A DNA stretch of 64,000 nt, taken from positions 4,836,001 to 4,900,000 of the forward strand of contig NZ_CP033073.1 in assembly GCF_003675325.1 (NCBI RefSeq), read 5' to 3'. Shown here piece by piece: positions 24,880-35,118 of this stretch; position 1 is the stretch's first letter; each line of letters opens with the position of its first letter. A program made the position numbers and the translations under genes. The stretch comes from Streptomyces dangxiongensis. GTDB lineage: Bacteria > Actinomycetota > Actinomycetes > Streptomycetales > Streptomycetaceae. The notes under the pieces are model-generated. The model saw only the letters and a list, made by a program, of their open reading frames with translations, did not search any database and was not told the origin of the DNA.

Positions 24880-26679
24880 GTGACTACCACCGCCGCTTCC
24901 TCCGCCCACTCCCACCACCTGTCGCCCGCGTTCCCGGGCCGGGCCCCCTGGGGTACCGCCGGCAAGCTGCGCGCCTGGCAGCAGGGGGCGATGGAGAAGT
25001 ACCTCCAGGAGCAGCCGCGTGACTTCCTCGCCGTCGCCACGCCCGGCGCCGGCAAGACCACCTTCGCGCTGACCCTCGCCTCCTGGCTGCTGCACCACCA
25101 CGTCGTGCAGCAGGTGACCGTCGTCGCGCCCACCGAGCATCTGAAGAAGCAGTGGGCGGAGGCCGCGGCGCGGATCGGGATCAAGCTGGATCCCGAGTAC
25201 AGCGCGGGTCCCCTCGGCCGGGAGTACGACGGGGTCGCCGTCACCTACGCCGGTGTCGGTGTCCGTCCGATGCTGCACCGCAACCGCGCCGAGCAGCGCA
25301 AGACCCTCGTCATCCTCGACGAGATCCACCACGCCGGCGACAGCAAGTCGTGGGGCGAGGCCTGTCTGGAGGCCTTCGAGCCCGCCACCCGCCGGCTGGC
25401 GCTGACCGGTACGCCGTTCCGGTCCGACACCAACCCCATCCCCTTCGTGACGTACGAGGAGGGGTTGGACGGCATCCGGCGATCCGCCGCGGACTACACG
25501 TACGGATACGGGTCCGCGCTGTCCGACGGGGTCGTCCGGCCGGTCATCTTCCTCTCCTACAGCGGCAACATGCGCTGGCGTACGAAGGCCGGTGACGAGG
25601 TCGCCGCCCGGCTCGGCGAGCCGATGACCAAGGATGCGGTCAGCCAGGCCTGGCGTACGGCCCTCGACCCGCGCGGCGACTGGATGCCGAGCGTGCTGCG
25701 CGCCGCCGACCAGCGGCTGACCGAGGTGCGCAAGGCGATCCCGGACGCGGGCGCGCTCGTCATCGCCTCCGACCAGGACTCCGCGCGCGCGTACGCGAAG
25801 CTGATCCGGGAGATCACCGGTACGAAGGCGACGCTCGTCCTCTCCGACGACGTCGGCGCGTCGAAGCGGATCGACGAGTTCAGCGACGGTGACGACCGGT
25901 GGATGGTCGCCGTACGCATGGTGTCGGAGGGCGTCGACGTGCCGCGGCTCGCGGTCGGGGTGTACGCCACCACGATCTCCACCCCGCTGTTCTTCGCGCA
26001 GGCCGTCGGGCGTTTCGTGCGGTCCCGGCGGCGCGGCGAGACCGCGTCCGTGTTCCTGCCGACCGTGCCCGACCTGCTGACCTTCGCCAACGAGATGGAG
26101 AAGGAACGGGACCACGCCCTCGACAAGCCGAAGAAGGAGGGCGAGGAGGACCCGTACGCCGACTCCGAGAAGGAGATGGAGGAGGCGAACAAGCAGCAGG
26201 ACGAGGACACCGGCGATCAGGACATGCTGCCCTTCGAGGCGCTGGAGTCCGACGCCGTCTTCGACCGGGTGCTGTACGACGGCGCCGAGTTCGGCATGCA
26301 GGCCCACCCCGGCAGCGAGGAGGAGCAGGACTACCTCGGCATTCCCGGACTGCTGGAGCCGGACCAGGTGCAGATGCTGCTCCAGAAGCGGCAGGCCCGG
26401 CAGATCGCGCACAGCCGGAAGAAGCCGGACACCGAGGCCGATCTGCTGGAGGTTCCCGCCGAGCGGCGCCCGGTGGTCACGCACAAGGAGCTGATGGAGC
26501 TGCGCAAGCAGCTCAACACGATGGTCGGCGCGTACGTGCACCAGAGCGGCAAGCCGCACGGGGTGATCCACACCGAGCTGCGACGGGTGTGCGGGGGGCC
26601 GCCGAGCGCGGAGGCGACCGCGGGGCAGTTGCGGCAGCGCATTGCGAAGGTGCAGGAGTGGGCCACGCGGATGCGGTGA
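24880..26679 (+). CDS. DEAD/DEAH-box (SF2) helicase
   Basis: 599 residues from GTG 24880. Superfamily 2 motifs are in order: the Q-like region WQQGAMEKYL, motif I ATPGAGKTT, Ia VVAPTEHLKKQW, motif II ILDEIHHAGD, motif III LALTGTPF, and motif VI-like QAVGRFVRSRRRGE. The C-terminal third is highly charged (KKEGEEDPYADSEKEMEEAN) and is a conserved actinobacterial feature. It is likely an ATP-dependent nucleic acid translocase of the type III restriction/XPB-like group. The cellular role is unknown. No methylase or nuclease partner is adjacent, so a restriction system is unlikely. Confidence 0.86.
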   Translation: MTTTAASSAHSHHLSPAFPGRAPWGTAGKLRAWQQGAMEKYLQEQPRDFLAVATPGAGKTTFALTLASWLLHHHVVQQVTVVAPTEHLKKQWAEAAARIGIKLDPEYSAGPLGREYDGVAVTYAGVGVRPMLHRNRAEQRKTLVILDEIHHAGDSKSWGEACLEAFEPATRRLALTGTPFRSDTNPIPFVTYEEGLDGIRRSAADYTYGYGSALSDGVVRPVIFLSYSGNMRWRTKAGDEVAARLGEPMTKDAVSQAWRTALDPRGDWMPSVLRAADQRLTEVRKAIPDAGALVIASDQDSARAYAKLIREITGTKATLVLSDDVGASKRIDEFSDGDDRWMVAVRMVSEGVDVPRLAVGVYATTISTPLFFAQAVGRFVRSRRRGETASVFLPTVPDLLTFANEMEKERDHALDKPKKEGEEDPYADSEKEMEEANKQQDEDTGDQDMLPFEALESDAVFDRVLYDGAEFGMQAHPGSEEEQDYLGIPGLLEPDQVQMLLQKRQARQIAHSRKKPDTEADLLEVPAERRPVVTHKELMELRKQLNTMVGAYVHQSGKPHGVIHTELRRVCGGPPSAEATAGQLRQRIAKVQEWATRMR

Positions 26680-26971
26680 CGTCCCCCCACGTCGGGGGCC
26701 GTGCGTATCCGGACGAATGCAGGCAGGCCGGATCCGGGCCTGCCCGGATTCTGGACGAAGCCTTCCGCTCAGCGAACCGGCTTCGCTACTGTCCCGCTAC
26801 GCACACGCCCCGTGGCAGCGCCGCCGCGGAGCGCAGCCGTGAAGCGACTCGGCCCGCCAGCCGCCGGGCCGTCCTGCCGATCGGCGGCCTCTGAAGCGCG
26901 TCGCCGACGGGACTCGACGACGCATCCGCCGCTCAGGGGCCGTCGGCCTCACCACCAAAGGAGTGGGCGTC

Positions 26972-27613
26972 GTGACCGCGGAGACCTCTCAGACGCTCGA
27001 CCGGGGACTGCGCGTCCTCAAACTGCTCGCCGACACCGACCACGGACTGACCGTCACCGAGCTGTCCACGAAACTGGGCGTGAACCGGACCGTGGTCTAC
27101 CGGTTGCTCGCCACGCTGGAGCAGCATGCGCTGGTACGGCGAGACCTGGGCGGCCGGGCCCGCGTAGGGCTCGGGGTGCTGCGGCTGGGCCGGCAGGTGC
27201 ATCCGCTGGTACGGGAGGCCGCGCTGCCCGCGCTGCGGTCGCTCGCCGAGGACATAGGGGCGACCGCGCACCTGACCCTGGTCGACGGTTCGGAGGCGCT
27301 GGCCGTGGCGGTGGTGGAGCCGACGTGGACGGACTACCACGTGGCCTACCGGGCCGGGTTCCGCCACCCCCTGGACCGGGGCGCGGCCGGCCGGGCGATC
27401 CTCGCCGCGCGGCAGTCGCCGTCCGCCGATCCCGGGTACACGCTCACGCACGGCGAGCTGGAGGCGGGGGCGAGCGGGGCCGCGGCGCCGCTGGTCGGGG
27501 TCACCGGGGTCGAGGGCAGTGTGGGTGTGGTGATGCTGACGGACTCCGTGCCGGAGCGCGTGGGACCGCGGGTGGTGGAGGCGGCACGAGAGGTCGCGGA
27601 GGCCCTGCGCTGA
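26972..27613 (+). CDS. IclR-family transcriptional regulator
   Basis: 213 residues. GTG 26972 is chosen because AAAGGAG (26957-26963) is spaced eight bases away; an in-frame GTG at 26963 overlaps that site. The N-terminal winged helix-turn-helix (TLDRGLRVLKLLADTDHGLT, TELSTKLGVNRTVVYRLLAT) is followed by an effector-binding domain (HLTLVDGSEALAVAVVEP, FRHPLDRGAAGRAILAA). The effector domain is shorter than usual. Its target is unknown; IclR proteins often regulate adjacent catabolic genes, but none flanks this one. Confidence 0.87.
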   Translation: MTAETSQTLDRGLRVLKLLADTDHGLTVTELSTKLGVNRTVVYRLLATLEQHALVRRDLGGRARVGLGVLRLGRQVHPLVREAALPALRSLAEDIGATAHLTLVDGSEALAVAVVEPTWTDYHVAYRAGFRHPLDRGAAGRAILAARQSPSADPGYTLTHGELEAGASGAAAPLVGVTGVEGSVGVVMLTDSVPERVGPRVVEAAREVAEALR

Positions 27614-27648
27614 CCGGCGGACCGAGCACCGGTCCACCCCGGTCCGCC

Positions 27649-27745
27649 CCGGTCCGTCCCCTGGCCGAGCCAGCCCCGGTCCGCCCCCTGGTCGAGCCAG
27701 CCCGGGTCCGCCCCCTGGTCGTGCCCGGGTCCGGCCTCTGTCGAG
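27649..27745 (+). repeat. 27-bp tandem repeat downstream of the IclR gene
   Basis: Units at 27649-27675 and 27676-27702 differ at two positions (CCGGTCCG(T/C)CCCCTGG and so on). A partial third (27703-27725) and a degenerate fourth follow. Nothing else is recognised in 27614-27902. Confidence 0.6.
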
Positions 27746-27902
27746 TCCCTGCTCACCCGTGTCCCCGTGAGCGGCCCCCGACGCGGGACCGTATGCCGGC
27801 GGTCGCGGGACCGTACGCCCGCGGACACCGGACCTGTGCGCCCCGTTCGGTGCGCGGTCCGTGCCGCGCGGGCGGGGTGGGGACGCACGTTAGATTGACT
27901 TC

Positions 27903-28694
27903 GTGCTCTCACGTCTCACACGCCTCCAGGCCCTCGCCGTCTGCGCGCTGCCCGTCGTGGCCCTGATCGCCACGGCCGTGTTCGCGCCGCTGCCGTTCTC
28001 GGTGGCGCAGCCCGGCATGACGGCGAACGTGCTCGGCGAGAACAAGGGCACCCCGGTGATCAGCGTCTCCGGCGCGGCGACCCGGAGGACCAGCGGGCAA
28101 CTGCGCATGACCACGATCGAGGCGACCGGCCCGGACGCCCGCGTGTCCCTCGGCGACATGCTCGGCAACTGGTTCCGCACCGACCGGGCCGTCATGCCGC
28201 GCGGCTCGGTCTACCCGAGCGGTGACACCGTCAAGGAGATCGAGCGGCACAACGCGGCGCAGATGCGGCAGTCGCAGGACGCGGCGGCCCAGGCGGCGCT
28301 GAAGTACCTGCACCTGAGCGCCGACAAGGTCAGCGTGTCGCTCAACCTCGCCGACGTGGGCGGGCCCAGCGCGGGACTGCTGTTCACCCTGGGCATCGTG
28401 GACAAGCTGGACGGCGACGGCAGCGGCGGCGACCTCACGGGTGGCCGCACGATCGCCGGTACCGGCACGATCGACGCCGACGGCAAGGTCGGCGCGGTCG
28501 GCGGGGTGGCCCTGAAGACACAGGCCGCGCGCCGGGACGGGGCCACCGTCTTCCTGGTGCCGAAGGCGGAGTGCGCCGACGCCGGGTCGGAGCTGCCGAA
28601 GGGCCTGCGGCTGGTCCCGGTGACCACGCTGAAGGGCGCGGTCGACTCCCTGGTGGCCCTGGAGAAGGGCAAGGGGCCGGTCCCGAGCTGCTAG
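27903..28694 (+). CDS. Secreted or anchored Lon-like (S16) serine protease
   Basis: 263 residues from GTG 27903. The N-terminal hydrophobic segment (LQALAVCALPVVALIATAVF) is a signal peptide or anchor, so the domain faces outside. The C-terminal half is a Lon proteolytic domain. The catalytic serine is S156 in VGGPSAG, and the lysine region GKVGAVGGVALKTQAA (K205) completes the Ser-Lys dyad. ATPase and clear PDZ domains are absent. Actinobacterial relatives are annotated as PDZ-Lon proteins (YlbL-like). The physiological substrate is unknown. Confidence 0.85.
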   Translation: MLSRLTRLQALAVCALPVVALIATAVFAPLPFSVAQPGMTANVLGENKGTPVISVSGAATRRTSGQLRMTTIEATGPDARVSLGDMLGNWFRTDRAVMPRGSVYPSGDTVKEIERHNAAQMRQSQDAAAQAALKYLHLSADKVSVSLNLADVGGPSAGLLFTLGIVDKLDGDGSGGDLTGGRTIAGTGTIDADGKVGAVGGVALKTQAARRDGATVFLVPKAECADAGSELPKGLRLVPVTTLKGAVDSLVALEKGKGPVPSC

Positions 28695-28725
28695 GCGGAC
28701 ACCGGGAGGGCTCCGTGCCGGGCCG

Positions 28726-29685
28726 CTATTTCACGAACCCCTCCTGCCGCATCCAGTCCAGCGCCACCTGGTGCGGGTCCTGGCCGTCGACGTCCACCCT
28801 GGCATTGAGGGTCTGCGCCACCGTGTTGTCCAGTCTCCGGGTGACGGGCCCGATGACGCCGGCGATGGCCGGCCATTTCCTGAGCACCTTCGTGTTGACC
28901 ACGGGCGTGGCGTTGTAGTCGGGGAAGAACTTCTTGTCGTCCTCCATCACCACCAGGTGCATCGACCTGATGCGGCCGTCGGTGGTGAACACCTCCCCGT
29001 AGGTGCAACTGCCCTTCGCCACCTGGGTGTAGATGATGCCGGTGTCCATCTGCGTGACGTTGCCCGCCGGGATGCGCATGCCGTACGCCTTCTCCATGCC
29101 GGGCAGCCCGTCGGCCCGGTTGGCGAACTCGCCCTCCACGCACAGGGTGACGGCGCCGGGGTCCTTCTTCGCCAGCGCGGCCACGTCGGACAGCGTTCTC
29201 GTGCGGTACTCGGCGAAGTGCGCCCGGTTCATGGCGAGCGCGTAGGTGTTGTTCAGGTCGGAGGGCGGCAGCCAGGTGAGCCCGTTCCGCAGGTCGGCGT
29301 CCCGCACGGCCTGCCACTGCCGGTGCGCGTCGGGGATCGGACTGTTGTTGCCCAGGTAGGTGATCCAGCCGGTGCCCGTGTACTCGAACTGGGCGTCGGC
29401 GTCCCCGTTGCGGACCGCCTCCCGGGAACCGATCGACCCCTGGATGCCGGTCCGGTCGAGGACGTCCGCGCCGGCCGCCTGGAAGGCGATGCCCATGATG
29501 GCGCCGAGGATCAACTGCTCGGTGAACTCCTTGGAGGTGACGGTGAGGTGGGCCCCCGCGAGCGGCCGTCCCCGCCCGATCGAGCCGGGGCGGACGTCGT
29601 CGGCCATGGGGGAGCCGCTGGTCAGCCCGCAGCCGGACGGTACGACGAGCAGCGCGGCCAGCAGCAGGCTGGCTCGGCGTCTCAT
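28726..29685 (-). CDS. Betaine/choline-type ABC substrate-binding lipoprotein
   Basis: 319 residues, ATG 29685. A lipoprotein-like signal (LLLAALLVVPSGCG) precedes an OpuAC/ProX-type domain with TVTSKEFTEQLILGAIMG, GDADAQFEYTGTGWITYLGN and SDLNNTYALAMN. Such proteins bind glycine betaine, carnitine, choline or related compounds outside the membrane. It is the last of four tightly overlapping genes (permease, ATPase, permease, binding protein). The stop-start overlap with the upstream permease is four bases. Osmoprotection is the likely role. Confidence 0.88.
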   Translation of the reverse strand: MRRRASLLLAALLVVPSGCGLTSGSPMADDVRPGSIGRGRPLAGAHLTVTSKEFTEQLILGAIMGIAFQAAGADVLDRTGIQGSIGSREAVRNGDADAQFEYTGTGWITYLGNNSPIPDAHRQWQAVRDADLRNGLTWLPPSDLNNTYALAMNRAHFAEYRTRTLSDVAALAKKDPGAVTLCVEGEFANRADGLPGMEKAYGMRIPAGNVTQMDTGIIYTQVAKGSCTYGEVFTTDGRIRSMHLVVMEDDKKFFPDYNATPVVNTKVLRKWPAIAGVIGPVTRRLDNTVAQTLNARVDVDGQDPHQVALDWMRQEGFVK

Positions 29686-30527
29686 GGGCCCGCCTCCAGT
29701 CCCCGGGGCCGCAGCAGCACTTCCGCCAGCGAGGCCAGCCAGTCCACCAGCAGGGCGAGTGCCACGGTCAGGAGCGAGCCGAGGACCAGCACCGGCATGC
29801 GCTGGGTGGTGATGCCGGTGGTGATCAGGGTGCCGAGGCCGCCGCCCCCGCCGAAGGTCGCCAGGGTCGCCGTACCGACGTTGAGGACCAGCGCGGTGCG
29901 GACGCCGGCGAGGATCAGCGGGACGCCGAGGGGGAGTTCGACCCGGGTGAGCACGCCCAGCGGTGACATGCCGATGCCGCGGGCCGCCTCCAGCAGGGTC
30001 GGGTCGTTGGCCCGCAGGCCGGCGATCGTGTTGGAGAGGACCGGGAGGATGGCGTAGATGATCATCCCGATCAGGGCCGCCCTCGTCCCCGTGCCGAGCC
30101 AGATGACGAGGAGGGCGAGCAGGCCGATCGCGGGGGTCGCCTGGCCCGTGTTGGCCAGGGTCATGGCCGCCGGGGTGGCTCTGCGGAACGCCCGCCGGGT
30201 CAGCAGGATGCCCAGCGGGATGGCGATGACGAGCACGAAGAAGGTGGAGATCACCGTCAGCCGCACGTGCTGCCACAGTGCCTCGGAGACCTGGCCGCCG
30301 GACAGCGCGTTCCGGGAGATCGTGTCCAGGTCGGCCTGCCGGAACCACAGCCAGGTCGCGAGGAGCACGACGGCCAGGAACGCGGGCAGCACGGTCAGCC
30401 GCCCCCCGGACAGCCGCCGTCGGGGCGCGCCCCGGGCCGGGGGCGGGGTCTCCCGCTCCGCCCCGTCCGCGTCGTGGCGGGCGCCGGGGTCCTCGCGTTC
30501 GCCCTCGGGGGGCCGGACGGTGCTCAC
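29682..30527 (-). CDS. Betaine-type ABC permease
   Basis: 281 residues from GTG 30527, overlapping the ATPase stop by four bases. A charged N-terminal extension of about 45 residues precedes several membrane helices. The EAA-like loop EAARGIGMSPLGVLTRVELP contacts the ATPase. LANTGQATPAIGLLALLVIW is typical of OpuCB/OpuCD proteins. It forms the transmembrane channel together with the other permease of the operon (31755-32402). Confidence 0.88.
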   Translation of the reverse strand: MSTVRPPEGEREDPGARHDADGAERETPPPARGAPRRRLSGGRLTVLPAFLAVVLLATWLWFRQADLDTISRNALSGGQVSEALWQHVRLTVISTFFVLVIAIPLGILLTRRAFRRATPAAMTLANTGQATPAIGLLALLVIWLGTGTRAALIGMIIYAILPVLSNTIAGLRANDPTLLEAARGIGMSPLGVLTRVELPLGVPLILAGVRTALVLNVGTATLATFGGGGGLGTLITTGITTQRMPVLVLGSLLTVALALLVDWLASLAEVLLRPRGLEAGP

Positions 30528-31762
30528 GCCTTCTTCTCCGCTCCGTGGCCCTCCTGCTCGAAGTGGGTCTGGGTGGCGCGCGCCTCCATCAGCTCGTGCT
30601 GGGCCTCGATGGCCTCCAGCCGGTCGGCCTCCAGCAGTTCGTGCACGGAGTTCATCAGCGTCTCCATGTCGACGACGCCGATGTACTCGCCGCGCCGCCC
30701 GGTCACCGCGACCCGCCCCGCGTTGTCGGTCAGGACGGCCTCCAGGGCGTCCCGGAGGGTGGCGTCCCGGGTCACCGTGTCGTGCACCAGGGTGCCCGCG
30801 CGGGCGAGCGAGCCGCGGGCCCGCATCAGGTCGCCGCGCCGCAGCCACTTGTAGGGCCGGCCGCGCCTGTCGAGGAGCAGGATCTCGTTGGTGCCGCTGC
30901 CGCGCAGGTCGCCGAAGATCTGCTGGAGCGGGGTGTCGACGGTCACCGTCGGGTAGTCCCGCATCTCCACATCCCGCACCCGGGTCAGGTTGAGCCGTTT
31001 CAGGGCCGCGCCGGCGCCGACGAAACCCGAGACGAAGTCGTCGGCGGGGTTGGTGAGGATCGCCTCCGGGGTGTCGAACTGGGCGATGTGCGAGCGTTCG
31101 CGCAGCACCGCGATCCGGTCGCCCAGTTTGATCGCCTCGTCGAAGTCGTGGGTGACGAAGACGATCGTCTTGTGCAGTTCGCGCTGGAGCCGGATCAGCT
31201 CATCCTGGAGGTGGTCGCGGGTGATGGGGTCGACCGCGCCGAACGGCTCGTCCATCAGCAGCACCGGCGGGTCGGCGGCGAGCGCCCGGGCCACGCCGAC
31301 GCGCTGCTGCTGGCCGCCGGAGAGCTGGCGCGGATAGCGGCCGTGGAACTCGCCCGGGTCGAGCCCGACCAGGTCCAGCATCTCCTCGACCCGGTCGCGG
31401 ATCCGCTGCTTCGGCCAGCCGGTCATCCTCGGTACGAGAGCGATGTTCTGGGCGACGGTCATGTGCGGGAACAGGCCCGAGGACTGGATGGCGTACCCGA
31501 CCTTGCGGCGCAGCCGTACCGGGTCGATGCCGGTGACGTCCTCGCCGCCGATGCGGATGCGTCCGCCGGTCGGCTCGATCAACCGGTTGATCATCTTCAG
31601 CGTCGTGGACTTCCCGCAGCCGGACGGGCCGACGAAGACGACCGTCTCGCCCGCCCTGATCTCCATGCTCACGTTGTCCACGGCCGGTTGGGCGCTGTTC
31701 GGATACCGCTTGGTGAGGTTCTCCAGCTCGATGGCCGCCCCGGCGACGGATGCCTCAGACAC
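30524..31762 (-). CDS. Betaine-type ABC ATPase with CBS domains
   Basis: 412 residues from GTG 31762. Motifs are Walker A GPSGCGKST, Q-loop AIQSSGLFPHMTV, signature LSGGQQQRVGVARAL, Walker B VLLMDEPFGAVD and switch His FVTHDF. The C-terminal 130 residues carry paired CBS domains (YPTVTVDTPLQQIF, ATLRDALEAVLTDNAGRVAV). In OpuA-type systems CBS domains sense ionic strength or cyclic di-AMP. It powers the importer formed by its neighbours, and both gene ends overlap them. Confidence 0.92.
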   Translation of the reverse strand: MSEASVAGAAIELENLTKRYPNSAQPAVDNVSMEIRAGETVVFVGPSGCGKSTTLKMINRLIEPTGGRIRIGGEDVTGIDPVRLRRKVGYAIQSSGLFPHMTVAQNIALVPRMTGWPKQRIRDRVEEMLDLVGLDPGEFHGRYPRQLSGGQQQRVGVARALAADPPVLLMDEPFGAVDPITRDHLQDELIRLQRELHKTIVFVTHDFDEAIKLGDRIAVLRERSHIAQFDTPEAILTNPADDFVSGFVGAGAALKRLNLTRVRDVEMRDYPTVTVDTPLQQIFGDLRGSGTNEILLLDRRGRPYKWLRRGDLMRARGSLARAGTLVHDTVTRDATLRDALEAVLTDNAGRVAVTGRRGEYIGVVDMETLMNSVHELLEADRLEAIEAQHELMEARATQTHFEQEGHGAEKKA

Positions 31763-32402
31763 GGATCCCCCTGGGGATGGTCAGCCGGCCGAGCAGCACG
31801 TACGCGGCGTCGAACAACAGGGCGAGGATGACGATCCCGAGCGTGCCCGCGAGCACCTGGTTCAGCGCGTTCCTGCTGCCCAGGGAGGCGAGCCCGCGGA
31901 AGATCTCGTTGCCGAGGCCGGGGCCGGAGGCGTAGGCGGCGATCGCGGCGATGCCCATCAGCATCTGCGTGGAGACCCGGATGCCGGTCAGGATCGGCGG
32001 CCAGGCCAGCGGCAGCTCCACCCGTACCAGCCGCACGGGCGCCGACATGCCGATGCCGCGCGCCGCGTCCACCAGTGCCGGGTCCACGCCGCGCAGGCCC
32101 ACGATCGCGTTCCGCACGACCGGCAACAGCCCGTACAGCGTCAGTGAGATCACCGTGGGCGGCACGCCCAGGCCGACCACCGGGACGAGCAGACCGATCA
32201 TGGCGAGGGAGGGGACGGTGAGCAGGGTGGAGGTGACGGTGGTGGCGAGGTTGCCGGCCCACTCGGTGCGGTAGGTGGCGATGGCGAGGAGCACCCCGGT
32301 CGCGGTCGCCAGGACCATGCACTGGAAGACCGCGGAGGCGTGCTGGTAGGCGTCCGTGAGTAGCTGCTGGTGCCGGCCGGCCAGGTACTCCCAGAAGCTC
32401 AC
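31755..32402 (-). CDS. Betaine-type ABC permease (first gene of operon)
   Basis: 215 residues from GTG 32402. It has five to six membrane helices and the EAA loop DAARGIGMSAPVRLVRVELP. STLLTVPSLAMIGLLVPVVG is characteristic of OpuCB/OpuCD. It overlaps the ATPase start by eight bases. The Lrp-type gene ends 82 bases upstream on the same strand. Confidence 0.88.
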   Translation of the reverse strand: MSFWEYLAGRHQQLLTDAYQHASAVFQCMVLATATGVLLAIATYRTEWAGNLATTVTSTLLTVPSLAMIGLLVPVVGLGVPPTVISLTLYGLLPVVRNAIVGLRGVDPALVDAARGIGMSAPVRLVRVELPLAWPPILTGIRVSTQMLMGIAAIAAYASGPGLGNEIFRGLASLGSRNALNQVLAGTLGIVILALLFDAAYVLLGRLTIPRGIRV

Positions 32403-32484
32403 CCGCGCTCACCCCCAGGGTCGGCCGCGTCCCTGCGCCGGACGCGGTGGTACAACTGGTCCGCCCGGAGTACGGCCCGTCGGC

Positions 32485-34226
<1,742 letters not shown>

Positions 34227-34262
34227 CCGCCGGGTCCCCGCCGGGCCAGTCCAGGGGGGACC

Positions 34263-35114
34263 GTGGAGGAACGCATCGACCTCGCCGCCCCGGCCGTCCG
34301 CTGGCTGCGGCAGAAGGACACGCTGCGCGAACCCACGGTCCTCCAGTCGTTCGCCTTCGACGAGGTCCACCACCACCTCTACGTCCTCCAGCTCACCCCG
34401 GGCGGCCGGGACGCCGGCGACCTGTGCCTCAACCGCCTGGACCTCCGGGGCCGGCGCCTGGGCCACATGTACCTCAGGGGCTTCGGGCACGGCGTGAGCA
34501 TGGGCGTCCAGCACGACACCGACGGCACGGTGTGGATCTGGACCGAGGCCGACGCCGCCGGCGGCTACGGCCGGGGCGTCACCCGCTTCAGGTTCGCGCA
34601 CGGGGCGACCCGCACGGGCGGGGATGTCCGGATCCGCCACCCGGTCGAGGGCTCGCACGGCAACCAGCCCACGGTCTGCCCGGCCACCGGCCGCCTGGCC
34701 CTCCGCTACCGGCTGCGCGGCAGCACACCCCGCTACCGCGTCTGGGACATGGCCGCCTTCACCGCCCGGGACCACGCCTCCCCGCTCGCCGACTTCCCCC
34801 AGACCGGCGCCCACCCCGACCCGGCCGCACCCTTCCAGGGGTACGCCCTGCACGGCGACCACCTCTACCAGCTCGCGGGCTCCGCCTACGACCCGCGCAC
34901 CGACCGGCCCGCCGGCCACGGCGACACCCACCTGTCCTGCCTGGACATCCGCACCGGCGAACTCCTCGCCCGCCACCGCACCGAGGCGGCCTACTCCCTC
35001 GACCACCGCGAACCGGAGGGCCTCGCCGTCCGCCACACCGGTACCCCGCGCCTGTACCTGGGTCTCGCGTCCGGGCCGGAGGGCGCACGCAGGTTCTCGA
35101 TCTACTACAAGTGA
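34263..35114 (+). CDS. TagC-like / phage-type beta-propeller protein
   Basis: 283 residues from GTG 34263, 36 bases after hppD. Repeated blades such as TVLQSFAFDEVHHHLYVLQL, MGVQHDTDGTVWIWTEADA and YALHGDHLYQLAGSAYDPRT resemble the beta-propeller of TagC and phage receptor-binding proteins. No signal peptide is visible. Its biological role in Streptomyces is unknown. It is probably co-transcribed with hppD because of the short gap, though no functional link is evident. Confidence 0.7.
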   Translation: MEERIDLAAPAVRWLRQKDTLREPTVLQSFAFDEVHHHLYVLQLTPGGRDAGDLCLNRLDLRGRRLGHMYLRGFGHGVSMGVQHDTDGTVWIWTEADAAGGYGRGVTRFRFAHGATRTGGDVRIRHPVEGSHGNQPTVCPATGRLALRYRLRGSTPRYRVWDMAAFTARDHASPLADFPQTGAHPDPAAPFQGYALHGDHLYQLAGSAYDPRTDRPAGHGDTHLSCLDIRTGELLARHRTEAAYSLDHREPEGLAVRHTGTPRLYLGLASGPEGARRFSIYYK

Positions 35115-35118
35115 CCCC

